Of a stretch of DNA of 64,000 nucleotides, positions 51,162 through 60,681 are shown one piece after another (the first letter of the stretch is position 1; every line of letters begins with the position of its first letter). The notes under the pieces are model-generated. The model saw only the letters and a list, made by a program, of their open reading frames with translations, was not told where the DNA came from and searched no databases. Source of the DNA: DASQPR01 sp963831705 (GTDB lineage Bacteria > Actinomycetota > Actinomycetes > Mycobacteriales > Micromonosporaceae); NCBI GenBank assembly GCA_963831705.1, contig CAWHRE010000010.1, positions 682,001-746,000 on the forward strand, read 5' to 3'. Made by a program: the position numbers and the translations under genes.

Positions 51162-51239
51162 TCGTGGAGTTGGTTAGCACACGCTGCGACAGCAGCAAAT
51201 GGGCTTCAGGATCATGCGACGGACACGATCAACTTTTTC
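51156..51239 (+). terminator. Long-loop hairpin with T run after the binding-protein gene
   Basis: AGTTGATCGTG (51156-51166) pairs perfectly with CACGATCAACT (51224-51234), followed by five Ts. The left arm overlaps the stop codon. It also matches 15 of 16 bases of the left arm of the hairpin at 51801, so both probably belong to one repeat family. Confidence 0.65.
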
Positions 51240-51278
51240 CGACGCCGCTCGCCTCCGCTTCGATGGCGGAGGCATTCG

Positions 51279-51719
51279 TCATCGCGTACAACTTCGGCCG
51301 GCGGCGGAACAGACCGGGTTCAACGGCGCGCGCGACTGCCGAAGGAACTTCTCCGGGTCGGCGGCTGGACCGGGACCTAGATTCACATGGCGGTCGGGAT
51401 CGATCGTCCACTCGCAGAACACGGTGTACGGCTGGTGATCGACCGGCGAGATCGAGTGTTCCAGCGTGAAGTAACGCCGCGCGGCGGACTTTCGGGACTG
51501 CACCAGCGCGGTGAAGAGCGCTTCGGCGGGCTCGGCCGGTTTCGGCATCGTCACCAACATGACGTCGTGTTTCCGTAGACGAATCGCTTGCGCCGCAAGC
51601 CCGTCGGGCAACAGCCGATCGTCCCCGGTGAACTCGTCGCCGGTCGAATCCCACCACCGGACCAGCGCCAATGTCGGATCGTCCAAAGTCAGAAGATCCC
51701 GGAGAATCCCGTCCGGCAT
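51279..51719 (-). CDS. Conserved hypothetical protein
   Basis: This is a protein of about 146 residues, starting at ATG 51719 (MPDGILRDLLTLDDPTLALVRWWDSTGDEFTG in segments); no clear ribosome binding site. The pattern LVTMPKPAEPAEALFTALV, then RRYFTLEHS and YTVFCEWT, is protein-like and recalls a widespread actinobacterial family of unknown function. The last 15 residues may be altered: another frame gives a plausible alternative tail to 51229. It lies between two related hairpins and downstream of the PucR-type gene. Confidence 0.65.
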   Translation of the reverse strand: MPDGILRDLLTLDDPTLALVRWWDSTGDEFTGDDRLLPDGLAAQAIRLRKHDVMLVTMPKPAEPAEALFTALVQSRKSAARRYFTLEHSISPVDHQPYTVFCEWTIDPDRHVNLGPGPAADPEKFLRQSRAPLNPVCSAAGRSCTR

Positions 51720-51800
51720 GTGAGGGAGTCGGCGATGAGCGAACACATAGTGATGACGACGGGCTATGGCGCACGACGATACCTCGCGCCGGTAGACGGA

Positions 51801-51863
51801 AGTTGATCCTGGAGTTATCAGCACGACACACCGTCGACGCGTCAACTAACTCCAGGATCAACT
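51801..51863. repeat. Perfect 17-bp inverted repeat at the PucR gene end
   Basis: AGTTGATCCTGGAGTTA (51801-51817) is perfectly complementary to 51847-51863, with a 29-base loop. The right arm contains the stop codon of the PucR-type gene. It probably terminates that message. Its left arm resembles 51156-51171, suggesting a REP-like dispersed palindrome. Confidence 0.75.
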
Positions 51864-53075
51864 GGGGGTTGGGGGCTTGCGCTGCCAGGCCAAGGCGAGC
51901 ATCAAGCGCGCTCGGCCGGCGGGCGAGTCGAGGACATCGCCGAAGAGGTCATGCAGTTGGGTCATGCGATATCGCACCGTCTGCGGGTGTACGTGCAGCT
52001 CAGCCGCTACCGCCCGACGATCTCCGAAGTGCCTGAGCCAACTGGCGAGCGTTTCGGTCAGCCGCTCGGCCACCGCCGGTGCGACCCCCTCCAGCGGTAC
52101 GAGCATCTGGCTGCGGAACGCGGCGAGCAGCCGGGCATCGCGATGCACGATGATCGCGTCGAGATGATCGTCGGCGAACACCGGATCGTCCTCGAGAATC
52201 CCGTCCCGCTGCAGCAGTGCCGCAACCTCGGCGATCCGCATACTGGCCGGCAGGTGTTCCAGCGGCACCGGGTGCCCGACCACCGCGCCGGCCCCGCGCA
52301 GCGCCTCGGACAGTCGCTGCCTGCGGCCGGGCCGGGCCGGGTCCGGCACGATCGCCCCCATGATCGTCCGCTGCCGAATCAGGAGGCAGGAGCTGTCCAA
52401 ACGCGACAGCACGGCCTGACCGATCTCGTTCTCCGGGTCGACCAAGATCACTGCCGCGAGCGGCGGAATCGCCCAGAACGCGCGGCCGGCCGCTCGGCGT
52501 ACCGCGGTTTCGGTCGAACGCTCGGACAGCAGCAGCTCGACGAGTTCGTTGCGGAGCTGTTCGCGCTGGCCTGCCGCCCCGGACTGTTCACTAACGTAGC
52601 CACGCGCAGAGGCCGACGAGAGCTGGTCGATGAAGATGAACACGGCTTCGGCCAGCGCGGCCAGCGCCTCCGGCTGAGCACCCAGGTCGAGCGCGGCCCG
52701 GGAGACGTGATGCCAGGCCACGCGAGCGCCGACCTGATAAGCGGAGAGCAGCGTGGTCAGCTCACGACCCTCGCGGAACTCCATCCGGCCGATCTCTTCG
52801 AACAGCGCCGCCTCGGGCGTGTTCGCGTCCGCGCGGTACGGGCTCTCGTCGGTGTGCTCGACGATCTCCAGCAGCCGAACCAGGAACGCTCGGGCGGCGG
52901 CGGTGACTTCGTCCTGCTCCTGATTGAGAAATTCGGCGTAGTCCGGCCATTCTGTCCCGAAATGGGTACGCACTTCTTCGAGGATCTGTGGGAGTCTGGC
53001 ATCCAGCTCCGGCACCAACCACATCATGTCGCCGGTGGTTGGCTTCTCAGATCGTTCCACGGTCAAACCGATCAC
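51858..53075 (-). CDS. PucR/CdaR-type transcriptional regulator
   Basis: This is a 405-residue regulator with a C-terminal PucR-type HTH (LRHFGDRRAVAAELHVHPQTVRYRMTQLHDLFG), an N-terminal helical RsbRD/sensor-like region (about 25-165) and a GGDEF-like middle domain. The first possible start is GTG 53075, with ATG 53027 also in frame; the true start is unclear. It is divergent from the hopanoid operon with a 97-base gap, so it may regulate it. That is inference. Confidence 0.85.
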   Translation of the reverse strand: MIGLTVERSEKPTTGDMMWLVPELDARLPQILEEVRTHFGTEWPDYAEFLNQEQDEVTAAARAFLVRLLEIVEHTDESPYRADANTPEAALFEEIGRMEFREGRELTTLLSAYQVGARVAWHHVSRAALDLGAQPEALAALAEAVFIFIDQLSSASARGYVSEQSGAAGQREQLRNELVELLLSERSTETAVRRAAGRAFWAIPPLAAVILVDPENEIGQAVLSRLDSSCLLIRQRTIMGAIVPDPARPGRRQRLSEALRGAGAVVGHPVPLEHLPASMRIAEVAALLQRDGILEDDPVFADDHLDAIIVHRDARLLAAFRSQMLVPLEGVAPAVAERLTETLASWLRHFGDRRAVAAELHVHPQTVRYRMTQLHDLFGDVLDSPAGRARLMLALAWQRKPPTPS

Positions 53076-53172
53076 TCCCGAACCTGATTTGTACGTTCGT
53101 GATAACTGACGGTACTCACTTTTTCTCTGGGACGTACAGACCAGGGCCTACTCGACGGAGCAACATCAAATA

Positions 53173-54072
53173 GTGCATCCGGTGCAACCTGAAACGCCCG
53201 GTGCCGCGGGAGCCGACTGGGTGGGTCGGCTCGGCGGCCGTGATGACGTATATCTGCGTGATCACGAGCGTACGGAGAATTTTCCGGTCGCCCTGAAGGT
53301 GCTGCCGCGGCGATACCGGGACAGCCTGAAAGCCGTGTACGACGTTGCGCGTGTCATCGACGATCTCGGCGACGAAGCACCGGACGATCGTGTCGTGCTC
53401 CTCACCGCTTTCCGAGAAGATCTCGCCACGATCTGGCACGGCGGCGTACCGCAGGCTCCGGTTCTTCGCCGTCTCGCCACCACGGTCGCTGACCGCGGCC
53501 TGTCCGAGCGACCGTTCGTCGCCCTGATCGAGGCGAACCTGCTGGACCAGACTGTGGCCGTCTACCCGACGTACGGGGACCTCGCGGCCTACTGTGAACT
53601 GTCCGCGAATCCGGTCGGCCGGATCGTGTTGGAGATCTTCGGCCGATCGACACCGGAGAACATCGCGGACTCGGATCGTATTTGTACCGCGCTGCAGATC
53701 GTCGAGCACTGCCAGGACGTCGCCGAGGATTTTCGAGTCGGACGGTGCTACCTGCCACGGGAAGATCTGGATCGGTTCGGCGTCGATCGGTCCGCGCTGA
53801 AGACCGCGCCGGCCACGCCCGAGTTACGCCAGGTGATCGCGTTCGAGGTGGATCGCGCGACCGCACTACTCGATGCCGGGCTACCGCTGATCGGGCGATT
53901 GAGCGGCTGGTCTCGACTCGCGGTTGCCGGCTACGCGGCGGGTGGACGCGCTGCGATCGGATCCATCCGCAAAGTTGATTACGATGTCATGTCCGCTATG
54001 CCCGATAGTAAGCGGTTAGATGTAATTCGACAGCTCATCGAGGTACTCATGGGCAGGAGGGCGGCGGCGTGA
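53173..54072 (+). CDS. hpnC: Hydroxysqualene synthase HpnC
   Basis: HpnC converts presqualene diphosphate to hydroxysqualene. The 299 residues show the trans-isoprenyl diphosphate synthase fold with ENFPVALKVLPRRYRDSL, the first Asp-rich motif ARVIDDLGDE and the second NxxxD-type motif QDVAEDFRVGRCYLP. The start is GTG 53173, with CGACGGAG about 12-18 bases upstream. It is the first gene of the hopanoid operon and overlaps hpnD by four bases. Confidence 0.93.
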   Translation: MHPVQPETPGAAGADWVGRLGGRDDVYLRDHERTENFPVALKVLPRRYRDSLKAVYDVARVIDDLGDEAPDDRVVLLTAFREDLATIWHGGVPQAPVLRRLATTVADRGLSERPFVALIEANLLDQTVAVYPTYGDLAAYCELSANPVGRIVLEIFGRSTPENIADSDRICTALQIVEHCQDVAEDFRVGRCYLPREDLDRFGVDRSALKTAPATPELRQVIAFEVDRATALLDAGLPLIGRLSGWSRLAVAGYAAGGRAAIGSIRKVDYDVMSAMPDSKRLDVIRQLIEVLMGRRAAA

Positions 54073-54929
54073 CGGAGACCATCGACGAGGCATACCGGAC
54101 TTGTGAACTCATCACACGGACCCAGGCACGAAACTTCTTCTACGGAATCCGGCTACTCCCCACCGCGAAGCGCAACGGACTCTGCGCTCTATACGCCTTG
54201 TCGCGACGCATGGACGACATCGGCGACGGCGACCTCCCGCACGACGCGAAGGCCGCTGAACTCAATGCGCTGCGCGACGAACTGCACCACATCGATACGA
54301 GTACGGATCCGGTGCTGATCGCGGTCAACGACACGGCGCGCATGTTTCCGGTACCGCTCGGAGCGTTCGACGAACTCATCGACGGTGTGGAGATGGATGT
54401 CGCCGGGCGCGAGTACGTGACATTCGACGACCTCGTCGAGTATTGCCGCTGCGTGGCCGGCGCGGTCGGTCGGCTGTGCCTCGGTGTCTTCGCTGATCGG
54501 CCCGACGCGGTCGCATCGCAGCGCGCCGACGAGCTGGGCATCGCACTGCAACAGACGAACATTCTCCGGGACATCCGCGAGGACCTGATGAACGGCCGGA
54601 TCTACCTACCCCAGGAGGACCTCGACCGGTTTGAGGTGACGCTGAAGCTGGACGAGCACGGCGCGCTGGCCGATCCGGACGGCAACCTCGCCGCGCTGAT
54701 CCACGCCGCCGCCGTACGCAACCGCGAGTGGTACGGGCAAGGCTGGAAGCTCCTTCCGATGCTCGATCGCCGGAGCAGCGCCTGTACCGCGGCGATGTCC
54801 GGCATCTACCGGCGGCTACTCGATCGCATCGACGCGGAACCGAACGCGGTATACACCCAGCGGCTATCGCTGTCCGGCTGGGAGAAGGCGGCCGTCGCGG
54901 TACGGGCGTTGACGGGAGCGTCGGCATGA
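54069..54929 (+). CDS. hpnD: Presqualene diphosphate synthase HpnD
   Basis: HpnD condenses two farnesyl diphosphates to presqualene diphosphate. It has 286 residues with ARNFFYGIRLLPTAKRNGLCALYALSRRMDDIGD in segments (first Asp motif DDIGD) and QQTNILRDIREDLMNGRIYLP (second motif). The GTG start lies in a GTGA overlap with hpnC, and the stop overlaps hpnE by ATGA. HpnC, D and E together replace a single squalene synthase. Confidence 0.94.
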   Translation: MTETIDEAYRTCELITRTQARNFFYGIRLLPTAKRNGLCALYALSRRMDDIGDGDLPHDAKAAELNALRDELHHIDTSTDPVLIAVNDTARMFPVPLGAFDELIDGVEMDVAGREYVTFDDLVEYCRCVAGAVGRLCLGVFADRPDAVASQRADELGIALQQTNILRDIREDLMNGRIYLPQEDLDRFEVTLKLDEHGALADPDGNLAALIHAAAVRNREWYGQGWKLLPMLDRRSSACTAAMSGIYRRLLDRIDAEPNAVYTQRLSLSGWEKAAVAVRALTGASA

Positions 54930-56257
54930 GTCGTGCCGTCGTGGTCGTCGGTGGCGGCCTGGCCGGGATCACGGCCGCGCTGCGATGCGCGGACGCGGGT
55001 CATCGCGTCACGCTGCTCGAAGCCAAGCCCCGGCTGGGCGGCCTGACGTACTCGTTCCGGCACGGTGACCTCGACGTCGACAACGGTCAGCACGTGTTCC
55101 TGCGCTGCTGTACGGCGTACCGGGAATTGCTCGACCGGCTCGGCGTCGCGGGCGACGTCACGCTGCAGGATCGTCTGGACATCCCGGTGCGTACGCCCGA
55201 CGGCCGCAGCGCCCGCCTACGGCGCAACGGCCTACCGGCACCGCTGCACATGAGCGGTTCGCTCCTCCGGTACGGGCTGCTCACGCCCGCCCAGCGAGTG
55301 AAGTTCGTCCGCGCCGCGCTCGCGATGCGCCGGCTCAAGCGGGACGACCCCGCCGTTGACCGCCGCAGCTTTGCCGACTGGCTCGCCGCGTACGGGCAGG
55401 ATCGGGCCACCATCGACGCGATGTGGGAACTGGTCGGCATAGCGACGCTGAACGCGCACGCCGAGGAGACCTCGCTGCGATTGGCCGCGATGGTGTTCCA
55501 GGTCGGCATGCTCACCGACGCTGGTGCGGCCGACATCGGCTGGGCAAAGGTGCCACTGCAGCAACTCCACGGCGATGCGGCAACCGCAGCGCTGGAGAAG
55601 GCCGGTGCCACGGTGCGGCTGAGCAATCCGGTGGAGATGCTGACCGCTGGATGGAGCGTGCAGGCAAAAGACGGCGACTACCCGGCCGACGATGTGATTC
55701 TGGCGGTGCCGCCTGCGCAGGCCGCAAAGCTGGTGCCCGCCGAAATCGAACCGACGGTCACGGCGAGTGCCGCGCTCGGTACGTCACCGATCATCAACCT
55801 GCACGTCGTCCTCGATCGGAAAGTGCTGGACGGGCCGTTCCTGGCCGGCGTCGGTACGCCGATCCAATGGATCTTCGACCGTACCGATCAATCCGGCCTG
55901 GCGGGGCCGGGGCAGTACCTCGCGGTGTCCGTCTCGGCCGCCGACGCGTACATCGACCAAACCGTGGCAGCGCTGCGTGAGCGGCTCCTGCCGGACATGC
56001 TCGCGCTGCTCCCCGCGATGCGAGAGGCAACCATCCTCGATTTCTTCGTGACCCGCGAGCGGACCGCTACGTTCCGACCCGCTCCGGGCAGCGGCGCTCT
56101 ACGTCCGGGCGCCGCCACATCCGCACCAGGCCTCTTCCTCGCTGGTGCGTGGACCGACACCGGTTGGCCGGCGACGATGGAGGGTGCGGTTCGCAGCGGC
56201 GCTGCTGCGGCTGACGCACTCCTGAGCCGGCCCGTACGACAGGGCGTGGCGTCATGA
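54926..56257 (+). CDS. hpnE: Hydroxysqualene dehydroxylase HpnE
   Basis: This FAD-dependent amine-oxidase-like enzyme reduces hydroxysqualene to squalene. It has 443 residues with the N-terminal dinucleotide motif VVVVGGGLAGITAALRCADAG, followed by LLEAKPRLGGLTYSF and the C-terminal FAD motif GLFLAGAWTDTGWPATMEGAVRSG. ATG 54926 overlaps the hpnD stop. The longer upstream frame from 54728 lies inside hpnD and is not used. Confidence 0.94.
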   Translation: MSRAVVVVGGGLAGITAALRCADAGHRVTLLEAKPRLGGLTYSFRHGDLDVDNGQHVFLRCCTAYRELLDRLGVAGDVTLQDRLDIPVRTPDGRSARLRRNGLPAPLHMSGSLLRYGLLTPAQRVKFVRAALAMRRLKRDDPAVDRRSFADWLAAYGQDRATIDAMWELVGIATLNAHAEETSLRLAAMVFQVGMLTDAGAADIGWAKVPLQQLHGDAATAALEKAGATVRLSNPVEMLTAGWSVQAKDGDYPADDVILAVPPAQAAKLVPAEIEPTVTASAALGTSPIINLHVVLDRKVLDGPFLAGVGTPIQWIFDRTDQSGLAGPGQYLAVSVSAADAYIDQTVAALRERLLPDMLALLPAMREATILDFFVTRERTATFRPAPGSGALRPGAATSAPGLFLAGAWTDTGWPATMEGAVRSGAAAADALLSRPVRQGVAS

Positions 56258-57267
56258 CAGTCACCGTCTCCGTGCTCGATCGCAGCCGATCCGCGGTCGT
56301 CCCCGAGCTGCAAGCCGCCGTGGCGCGGCTCGACCCCGGTAGCCGCTTGCCGGCTTCGTACCACTTCGGATGGTGCGATCCCGAGGGCAACCCGACTCCG
56401 GAGGGCTTCGGCGGCAAGGCCGTACGCCCAGCGTTTGCGCTGCTTTCCGCAGAAGCCGTCGGCGCACCGGCGGAGACCGCACTCCCCGGCGCAGTCGGTG
56501 TCGAGCTGATCCACAACTTCTCCCTGATCCACGACGATCTGCTGGACGGCGACGTCGAGCGACGCCACCGCAAGACGGTCTGGGCGATCTGGGGTGCGGC
56601 CACGGCGATCCTGACCGGCGATGCTCTCCTCGCGCTGGCCCACGAGATCGTGCTGGAAGCGGACAGCCCGGCCGCCGGACGAGCCGGCCTCCTGCTGGCC
56701 ACCACGACGCGTGAGCTGACCCGCGGTCAGACGCAGGATCTCGCGTTCGAGACTCGTCAGGGTGTGTCGTTGGACGAGTGTCTGGACATGGCAGGTGGCA
56801 AGACCGGCTCACTGCTCGCGGCGAGTGCGGCGATCGGAGCCGTGCTGGCCGGGGCGGATGCCGCCACGATCGGCGCGCTGACCGCGTTCGGCAGCCAGGT
56901 TGGGATCGCATTTCAGCTGGTCGACGACGTGCTCGGGATCTGGGGTGATCCGGCGGTCACCGGCAAGTCGGCCCACTCCGACCTGCGAGCGCGTAAGAAG
57001 TCGCTGCCCGTCACCTGGGCACAGACCGACGACCGGCACGGTCCGGCGATCCAAGCGTTCCTGACCGGTGACGGTGAGCCCGACGAGGCGGCGATCGTCC
57101 GGATCGCCGAGACGCTCGACGAAGCCGGCGCCCGGTCCTGGGCGCTCGCCGAGGCGGCCCGGCGGATGACGATCGCCGAGCAGACCCTGTCCACTGTCGA
57201 GCTCGCTGCACCGGCAAGAGCCGACCTGATCGCGCTCGCGAAATACGTGGTGGAGCGTGAGTCATGA
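56254..57267 (+). CDS. Polyprenyl diphosphate synthase (farnesyl/geranylgeranyl type)
   Basis: This is a chain-elongating prenyltransferase that supplies farnesyl diphosphate for HpnD. It has 337 residues with the first Asp-rich motif HNFSLIHDDLLDGD, GGKTGSLLAASAAIGA, and the second motif FQLVDDVLGIWGD. The residue pattern before DDLLD suggests a short-chain product, but length cannot be fixed by reading. It is coupled to hpnE and shc by ATGA overlaps. Confidence 0.93.
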   Translation: MTVTVSVLDRSRSAVVPELQAAVARLDPGSRLPASYHFGWCDPEGNPTPEGFGGKAVRPAFALLSAEAVGAPAETALPGAVGVELIHNFSLIHDDLLDGDVERRHRKTVWAIWGAATAILTGDALLALAHEIVLEADSPAAGRAGLLLATTTRELTRGQTQDLAFETRQGVSLDECLDMAGGKTGSLLAASAAIGAVLAGADAATIGALTAFGSQVGIAFQLVDDVLGIWGDPAVTGKSAHSDLRARKKSLPVTWAQTDDRHGPAIQAFLTGDGEPDEAAIVRIAETLDEAGARSWALAEAARRMTIAEQTLSTVELAAPARADLIALAKYVVERES

Positions 57268-59174
57268 CGCTGACCACGCAACGGCCGATCGCGGATCCCG
57301 GCGACGTCCGGGAGGCGGCGGCGCGCACGCTTGCGAACGCGGTCACGCACCTTCGGGCCCGGCAGCACCAGGACGGCTACTGGAAGGGCGAACTGGCCAC
57401 CAACGTCACGATGGACGCCGAGGACCTGCTGCTCCGGGAGTTCCTGGGCATCCGTACGGCTCAGGTGACCGAAGAGTCGGCTCGATGGATCCGCTCGCAA
57501 CAGCAGCCGGATGGCACTTGGGCACAGTTCAAGGGCGGCCCGCCGGAACTTTCGACGACAGTGGAGGCGTGGATCGCGCTGCGCCTGGCCGGTGACGCTC
57601 CCGAAGCGCCGCACATGGCGAAGACGTCGGCCTACGTCCGGGCAAATGGCGGCGTCGAGTCGACCCGCGTCTTCACCCGGATCTGGCTCGCGCTCGTTGG
57701 GCTCTGGTCCTGGGATGACCTGCCCGAGCTGCCGCCGGAACTGATCTTCCTGCCCAAGTGGTTCCCACTGAACATTTACGACTTCGGCTGCTGGGCTCGG
57801 CAGACGATCGTGCCGCTGACGATCGTCGGTGCGCATAAGCCGGTCCGCCCGGTGTCGTTCGGCATCGAGGAACTGCACAATCCGGCGTACCGTCGGCCGA
57901 AGACGCCTTTGTGGAGCTGGTCCGCTTTCTTCCGCGGCGCCGACCGGCTGCTGCATCTCTATGCTCGACGGCCGATCGGGCCGCTGCGCCGTACCGCCGA
58001 ACGCCGCGCCGAAGCCTGGATCCTGGCACGTCAGGAAGCCGATGGCGGCTGGGGCGGCATCCAACCACCGTGGGTCTACTCGCTGATCGCGCTGCACCTG
58101 CACGGGCGCTCCCTCGACGATCCCGTGGTCGCGAAGGGCATCGCCGGCCTCGACGGTTTCACGATTCGCGAAGAGACAGATCAAGGCTTCGTACGCCGCC
58201 TGGAGGCCTGCCAGTCGCCGGTGTGGGACACCGCGCTCGCGCTGACCGGGCTACTCGACGCGGGCGTACCGACCGACGATCCGGCCGTGCTGAACGCGAC
58301 CGACTGGCTGCTCGCCGAAGAGATCACAGTGACCGGCGACTGGTCGGTACGACGGCCCGACGTGGCACCGGGCGGGTGGGCGTTCGAGTTCGAAAACGAC
58401 GGCTACCCGGACACCGATGACACCGCCGAGATCGTGCTCGCACTGCGCCGTGTCGCGCATCCGGACGGTGCCGGACTCCGTGGCGCGGTCGATCGCGGTA
58501 TCGACTGGATGAACGGCATGCAATCGAAGGACGGCGGCTGGGGCGCGTTCGACGCGGACAACACTCGCAGGCTTCCGACCAAGCTGCCGTTCTGCGACTT
58601 CGGCGAGGTCATCGACCCGCCATCGGCCGACGTCACGGCGCACATCGTCGAGGCGCTTGCGGCCGACGGACGGGACACCCGCCGTGGCGTGGAGTGGCTC
58701 CTCCGGGCGCAGGAACCGGACGGATCGTGGTTCGGCCGCTGGGGCGCCAACTACGTGTACGGGACCGGGGCCGCTGTACCGGCGCTGGTCGCCGCCGGGC
58801 TCGACCGCGACGACCCGCGCATCGAACATGCCGTCGAATGGCTGGTCGAGCACCAGAACGTCGATGGTGGCTGGGGTGAAGATCTCCGCTCGTACACCGA
58901 CCGGGCGTGGGCCGGGCGCGGTACGTCGACGGCGTCACAGACCGCCTGGGCCTTGATGGCACTGCTGGCGGCGGACGGCCCGGGCGACACGATCGATCGC
59001 GGCGTCCGGTTCCTCGTGGACACGCAGCGCGCCGACGGCAGCTGGGACGAAGACCTCTTCACCGGTACCGGATTCCCGGGCGCCTTCTACATCAACTATC
59101 ACCTCTACCGGCTCGTATTTCCGGTCTCGGCACTCGGCCGGTACGTGCATCGCACGGTCAGGGCGGCACCATGA
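57264..59174 (+). CDS. shc: Squalene-hopene cyclase
   Basis: Shc cyclises squalene to hopene/hopanol at the membrane. It has 636 residues. The catalytic acid motif DTDD (383-386, within YPDTDDTAEI) corresponds to DxDD of the family, and several QW motifs are visible (QQQPDGTWAQF, QEADGGWGG, QSKDGGWGAF, QEPDGSWFGRWG, QNVDGGWGE, QRADGSW). ATG 57264 overlaps the synthase gene, and the stop overlaps the next ATG. Confidence 0.97.
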   Translation: MTLTTQRPIADPGDVREAAARTLANAVTHLRARQHQDGYWKGELATNVTMDAEDLLLREFLGIRTAQVTEESARWIRSQQQPDGTWAQFKGGPPELSTTVEAWIALRLAGDAPEAPHMAKTSAYVRANGGVESTRVFTRIWLALVGLWSWDDLPELPPELIFLPKWFPLNIYDFGCWARQTIVPLTIVGAHKPVRPVSFGIEELHNPAYRRPKTPLWSWSAFFRGADRLLHLYARRPIGPLRRTAERRAEAWILARQEADGGWGGIQPPWVYSLIALHLHGRSLDDPVVAKGIAGLDGFTIREETDQGFVRRLEACQSPVWDTALALTGLLDAGVPTDDPAVLNATDWLLAEEITVTGDWSVRRPDVAPGGWAFEFENDGYPDTDDTAEIVLALRRVAHPDGAGLRGAVDRGIDWMNGMQSKDGGWGAFDADNTRRLPTKLPFCDFGEVIDPPSADVTAHIVEALAADGRDTRRGVEWLLRAQEPDGSWFGRWGANYVYGTGAAVPALVAAGLDRDDPRIEHAVEWLVEHQNVDGGWGEDLRSYTDRAWAGRGTSTASQTAWALMALLAADGPGDTIDRGVRFLVDTQRADGSWDEDLFTGTGFPGAFYINYHLYRLVFPVSALGRYVHRTVRAAP

Positions 59175-60679
59175 CTCAGACCGTGACTCAGACCGCGACT
59201 CAGCCGGTGATCTGTGCCCCGATGGCGATCGAGCGGTACGCACTCCGCGACGCGGCAACGTCCGTGGTTCGGACCGGCATGGGACCGGCCCGCTCGCGGC
59301 GCTCGGCCGCTGCCCTCGACGGACGCCCGACGCTGGTTGCGGGCGTGGCCGGCGGACTGGCACCGTCGGTACGCGTCGGCGACGTGGTCGTCGCGACGGC
59401 CGTACAGGACCCGGACGGTCGGTCGATCGGCTGCCCGTCCGCGCCGTTCATCGCGGGCGAGCTGCGGCGTCTCGGTCTGACCGTCCACCTCGGACCGATC
59501 GTCTCGCAGCCGAGCGTGGTGTCCGGCGCGGCACGACGTGAGCTGGCGGCAACCGGGGCGCTGGCCGTCGATACGGAGTCGTTCTGGCTGGCGCCACCGG
59601 ACAGCACACCGTTCGCGGTCGTACGCGTCATCACGGACACCGAAGACCAGCCGCTGCTCCGGCCGGGCATCATCGCGCACGGGATCTCGGCACTCCGTCA
59701 TTTGCGTCGCGCTACGCCCGCCTTGGACGCCTGGGGGACAGCGGTCGCCGACGTACGGGATGTGACGCTCGCGAATCCGCGCTCGTTCTGCGCCGGTGTG
59801 GAACGAGCGATCGACATCGTGGACCGGGCGATCGACCGCTTCGGCGCCCCGGTGTATGTCCGACGACAGATCGTCCACAACGCACACGTCGTGGCGTCGC
59901 TGGAGCAGCGTGGAGCGGTCTTCGTCGCGGAGGCGGACGAGGTGCCGGAAGGTTCGGTGCTGGTCCTCGCCGCGCACGGCGTCGCCCCCTCGGTTCGTGA
60001 CCGGGCCGCCGAGAAGAAGCTGTCGGTGATCGACGCGACCTGTCCGCTGGTCGCGAAGGTGCACACCGAGGTCCGCCGGTACGCGGCCCGCGACGACACC
60101 GTGTTCCTGATCGGCCACGCCGAGCACGAAGAGGTCGAGGGCACGGTTGGCGAGGCGCCGGAGCACGTCGTGGTGATCCCGGACGCGACCGCGGCCGCCA
60201 CCGTAACGGTCCGCGATCCGGCCCGCGTCGCGTACGCAATGCAGACCACGCTCGCCACCGACGAGGCGGAACAGATCGCCGGCATCCTGCGGCAGCGCTT
60301 CCCGACGTTGTCCGCGCCGAAGCGTGACGACATCTGCTACGCGACCACGAACCGGCAGACGGCCGTACGCGCAATTGCCCGCGACTGCGATCTGATGCTC
60401 GTGGTCGGCTCGGCGAACTCGTCCAACTCACTCAGGCTGGTCGAGGTGGCCGAGGCGGATGGCGTACCGGCTCGGCTCGTTGACGACGCCGCGCAGGTCG
60501 AACTCGGCTGGCTGGCCGGCATCGAACGGATCGGCATCACGGCCGGCGCATCGGCACCACCTCAACTTGTCGACGACCTTCTGGCCGCACTCAGCGGTCT
60601 GAGCAGCAACTACACCGTCGCGGAATCCTCCGCGGAACCGGAAAATCTGCATTTCACACTCCCGAAGGAGGTGAGCTGA
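59171..60679 (+). CDS. Fusion of HpnG-like nucleoside phosphorylase and IspH (HMBPP reductase)
   Basis: This is a single 502-residue frame. Residues 1-190 resemble the nucleoside phosphorylase-like HpnG that removes adenine from adenosylhopane (VVRTGMGPARSRRSAAAL, VAGVAGGLAPSVRVGDVVVAT). Residues 195-502 are IspH, the last MEP-pathway enzyme: LANPRSFCAGVERAID with Cys207, IDATCPLVAKVH with Cys291, EEVEGTVGE, and ICYATTNRQ with Cys389, the three 4Fe-4S ligands. IspH usually stands alone, so fusion in a hopanoid operon is unusual. It is coupled to shc by ATGA and ends just before the hpnH ribosome binding site. Confidence 0.92.
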   Translation: MTQTVTQTATQPVICAPMAIERYALRDAATSVVRTGMGPARSRRSAAALDGRPTLVAGVAGGLAPSVRVGDVVVATAVQDPDGRSIGCPSAPFIAGELRRLGLTVHLGPIVSQPSVVSGAARRELAATGALAVDTESFWLAPPDSTPFAVVRVITDTEDQPLLRPGIIAHGISALRHLRRATPALDAWGTAVADVRDVTLANPRSFCAGVERAIDIVDRAIDRFGAPVYVRRQIVHNAHVVASLEQRGAVFVAEADEVPEGSVLVLAAHGVAPSVRDRAAEKKLSVIDATCPLVAKVHTEVRRYAARDDTVFLIGHAEHEEVEGTVGEAPEHVVVIPDATAAATVTVRDPARVAYAMQTTLATDEAEQIAGILRQRFPTLSAPKRDDICYATTNRQTAVRAIARDCDLMLVVGSANSSNSLRLVEVAEADGVPARLVDDAAQVELGWLAGIERIGITAGASAPPQLVDDLLAALSGLSSNYTVAESSAEPENLHFTLPKEVS

Positions 60680-60681
60680 TC

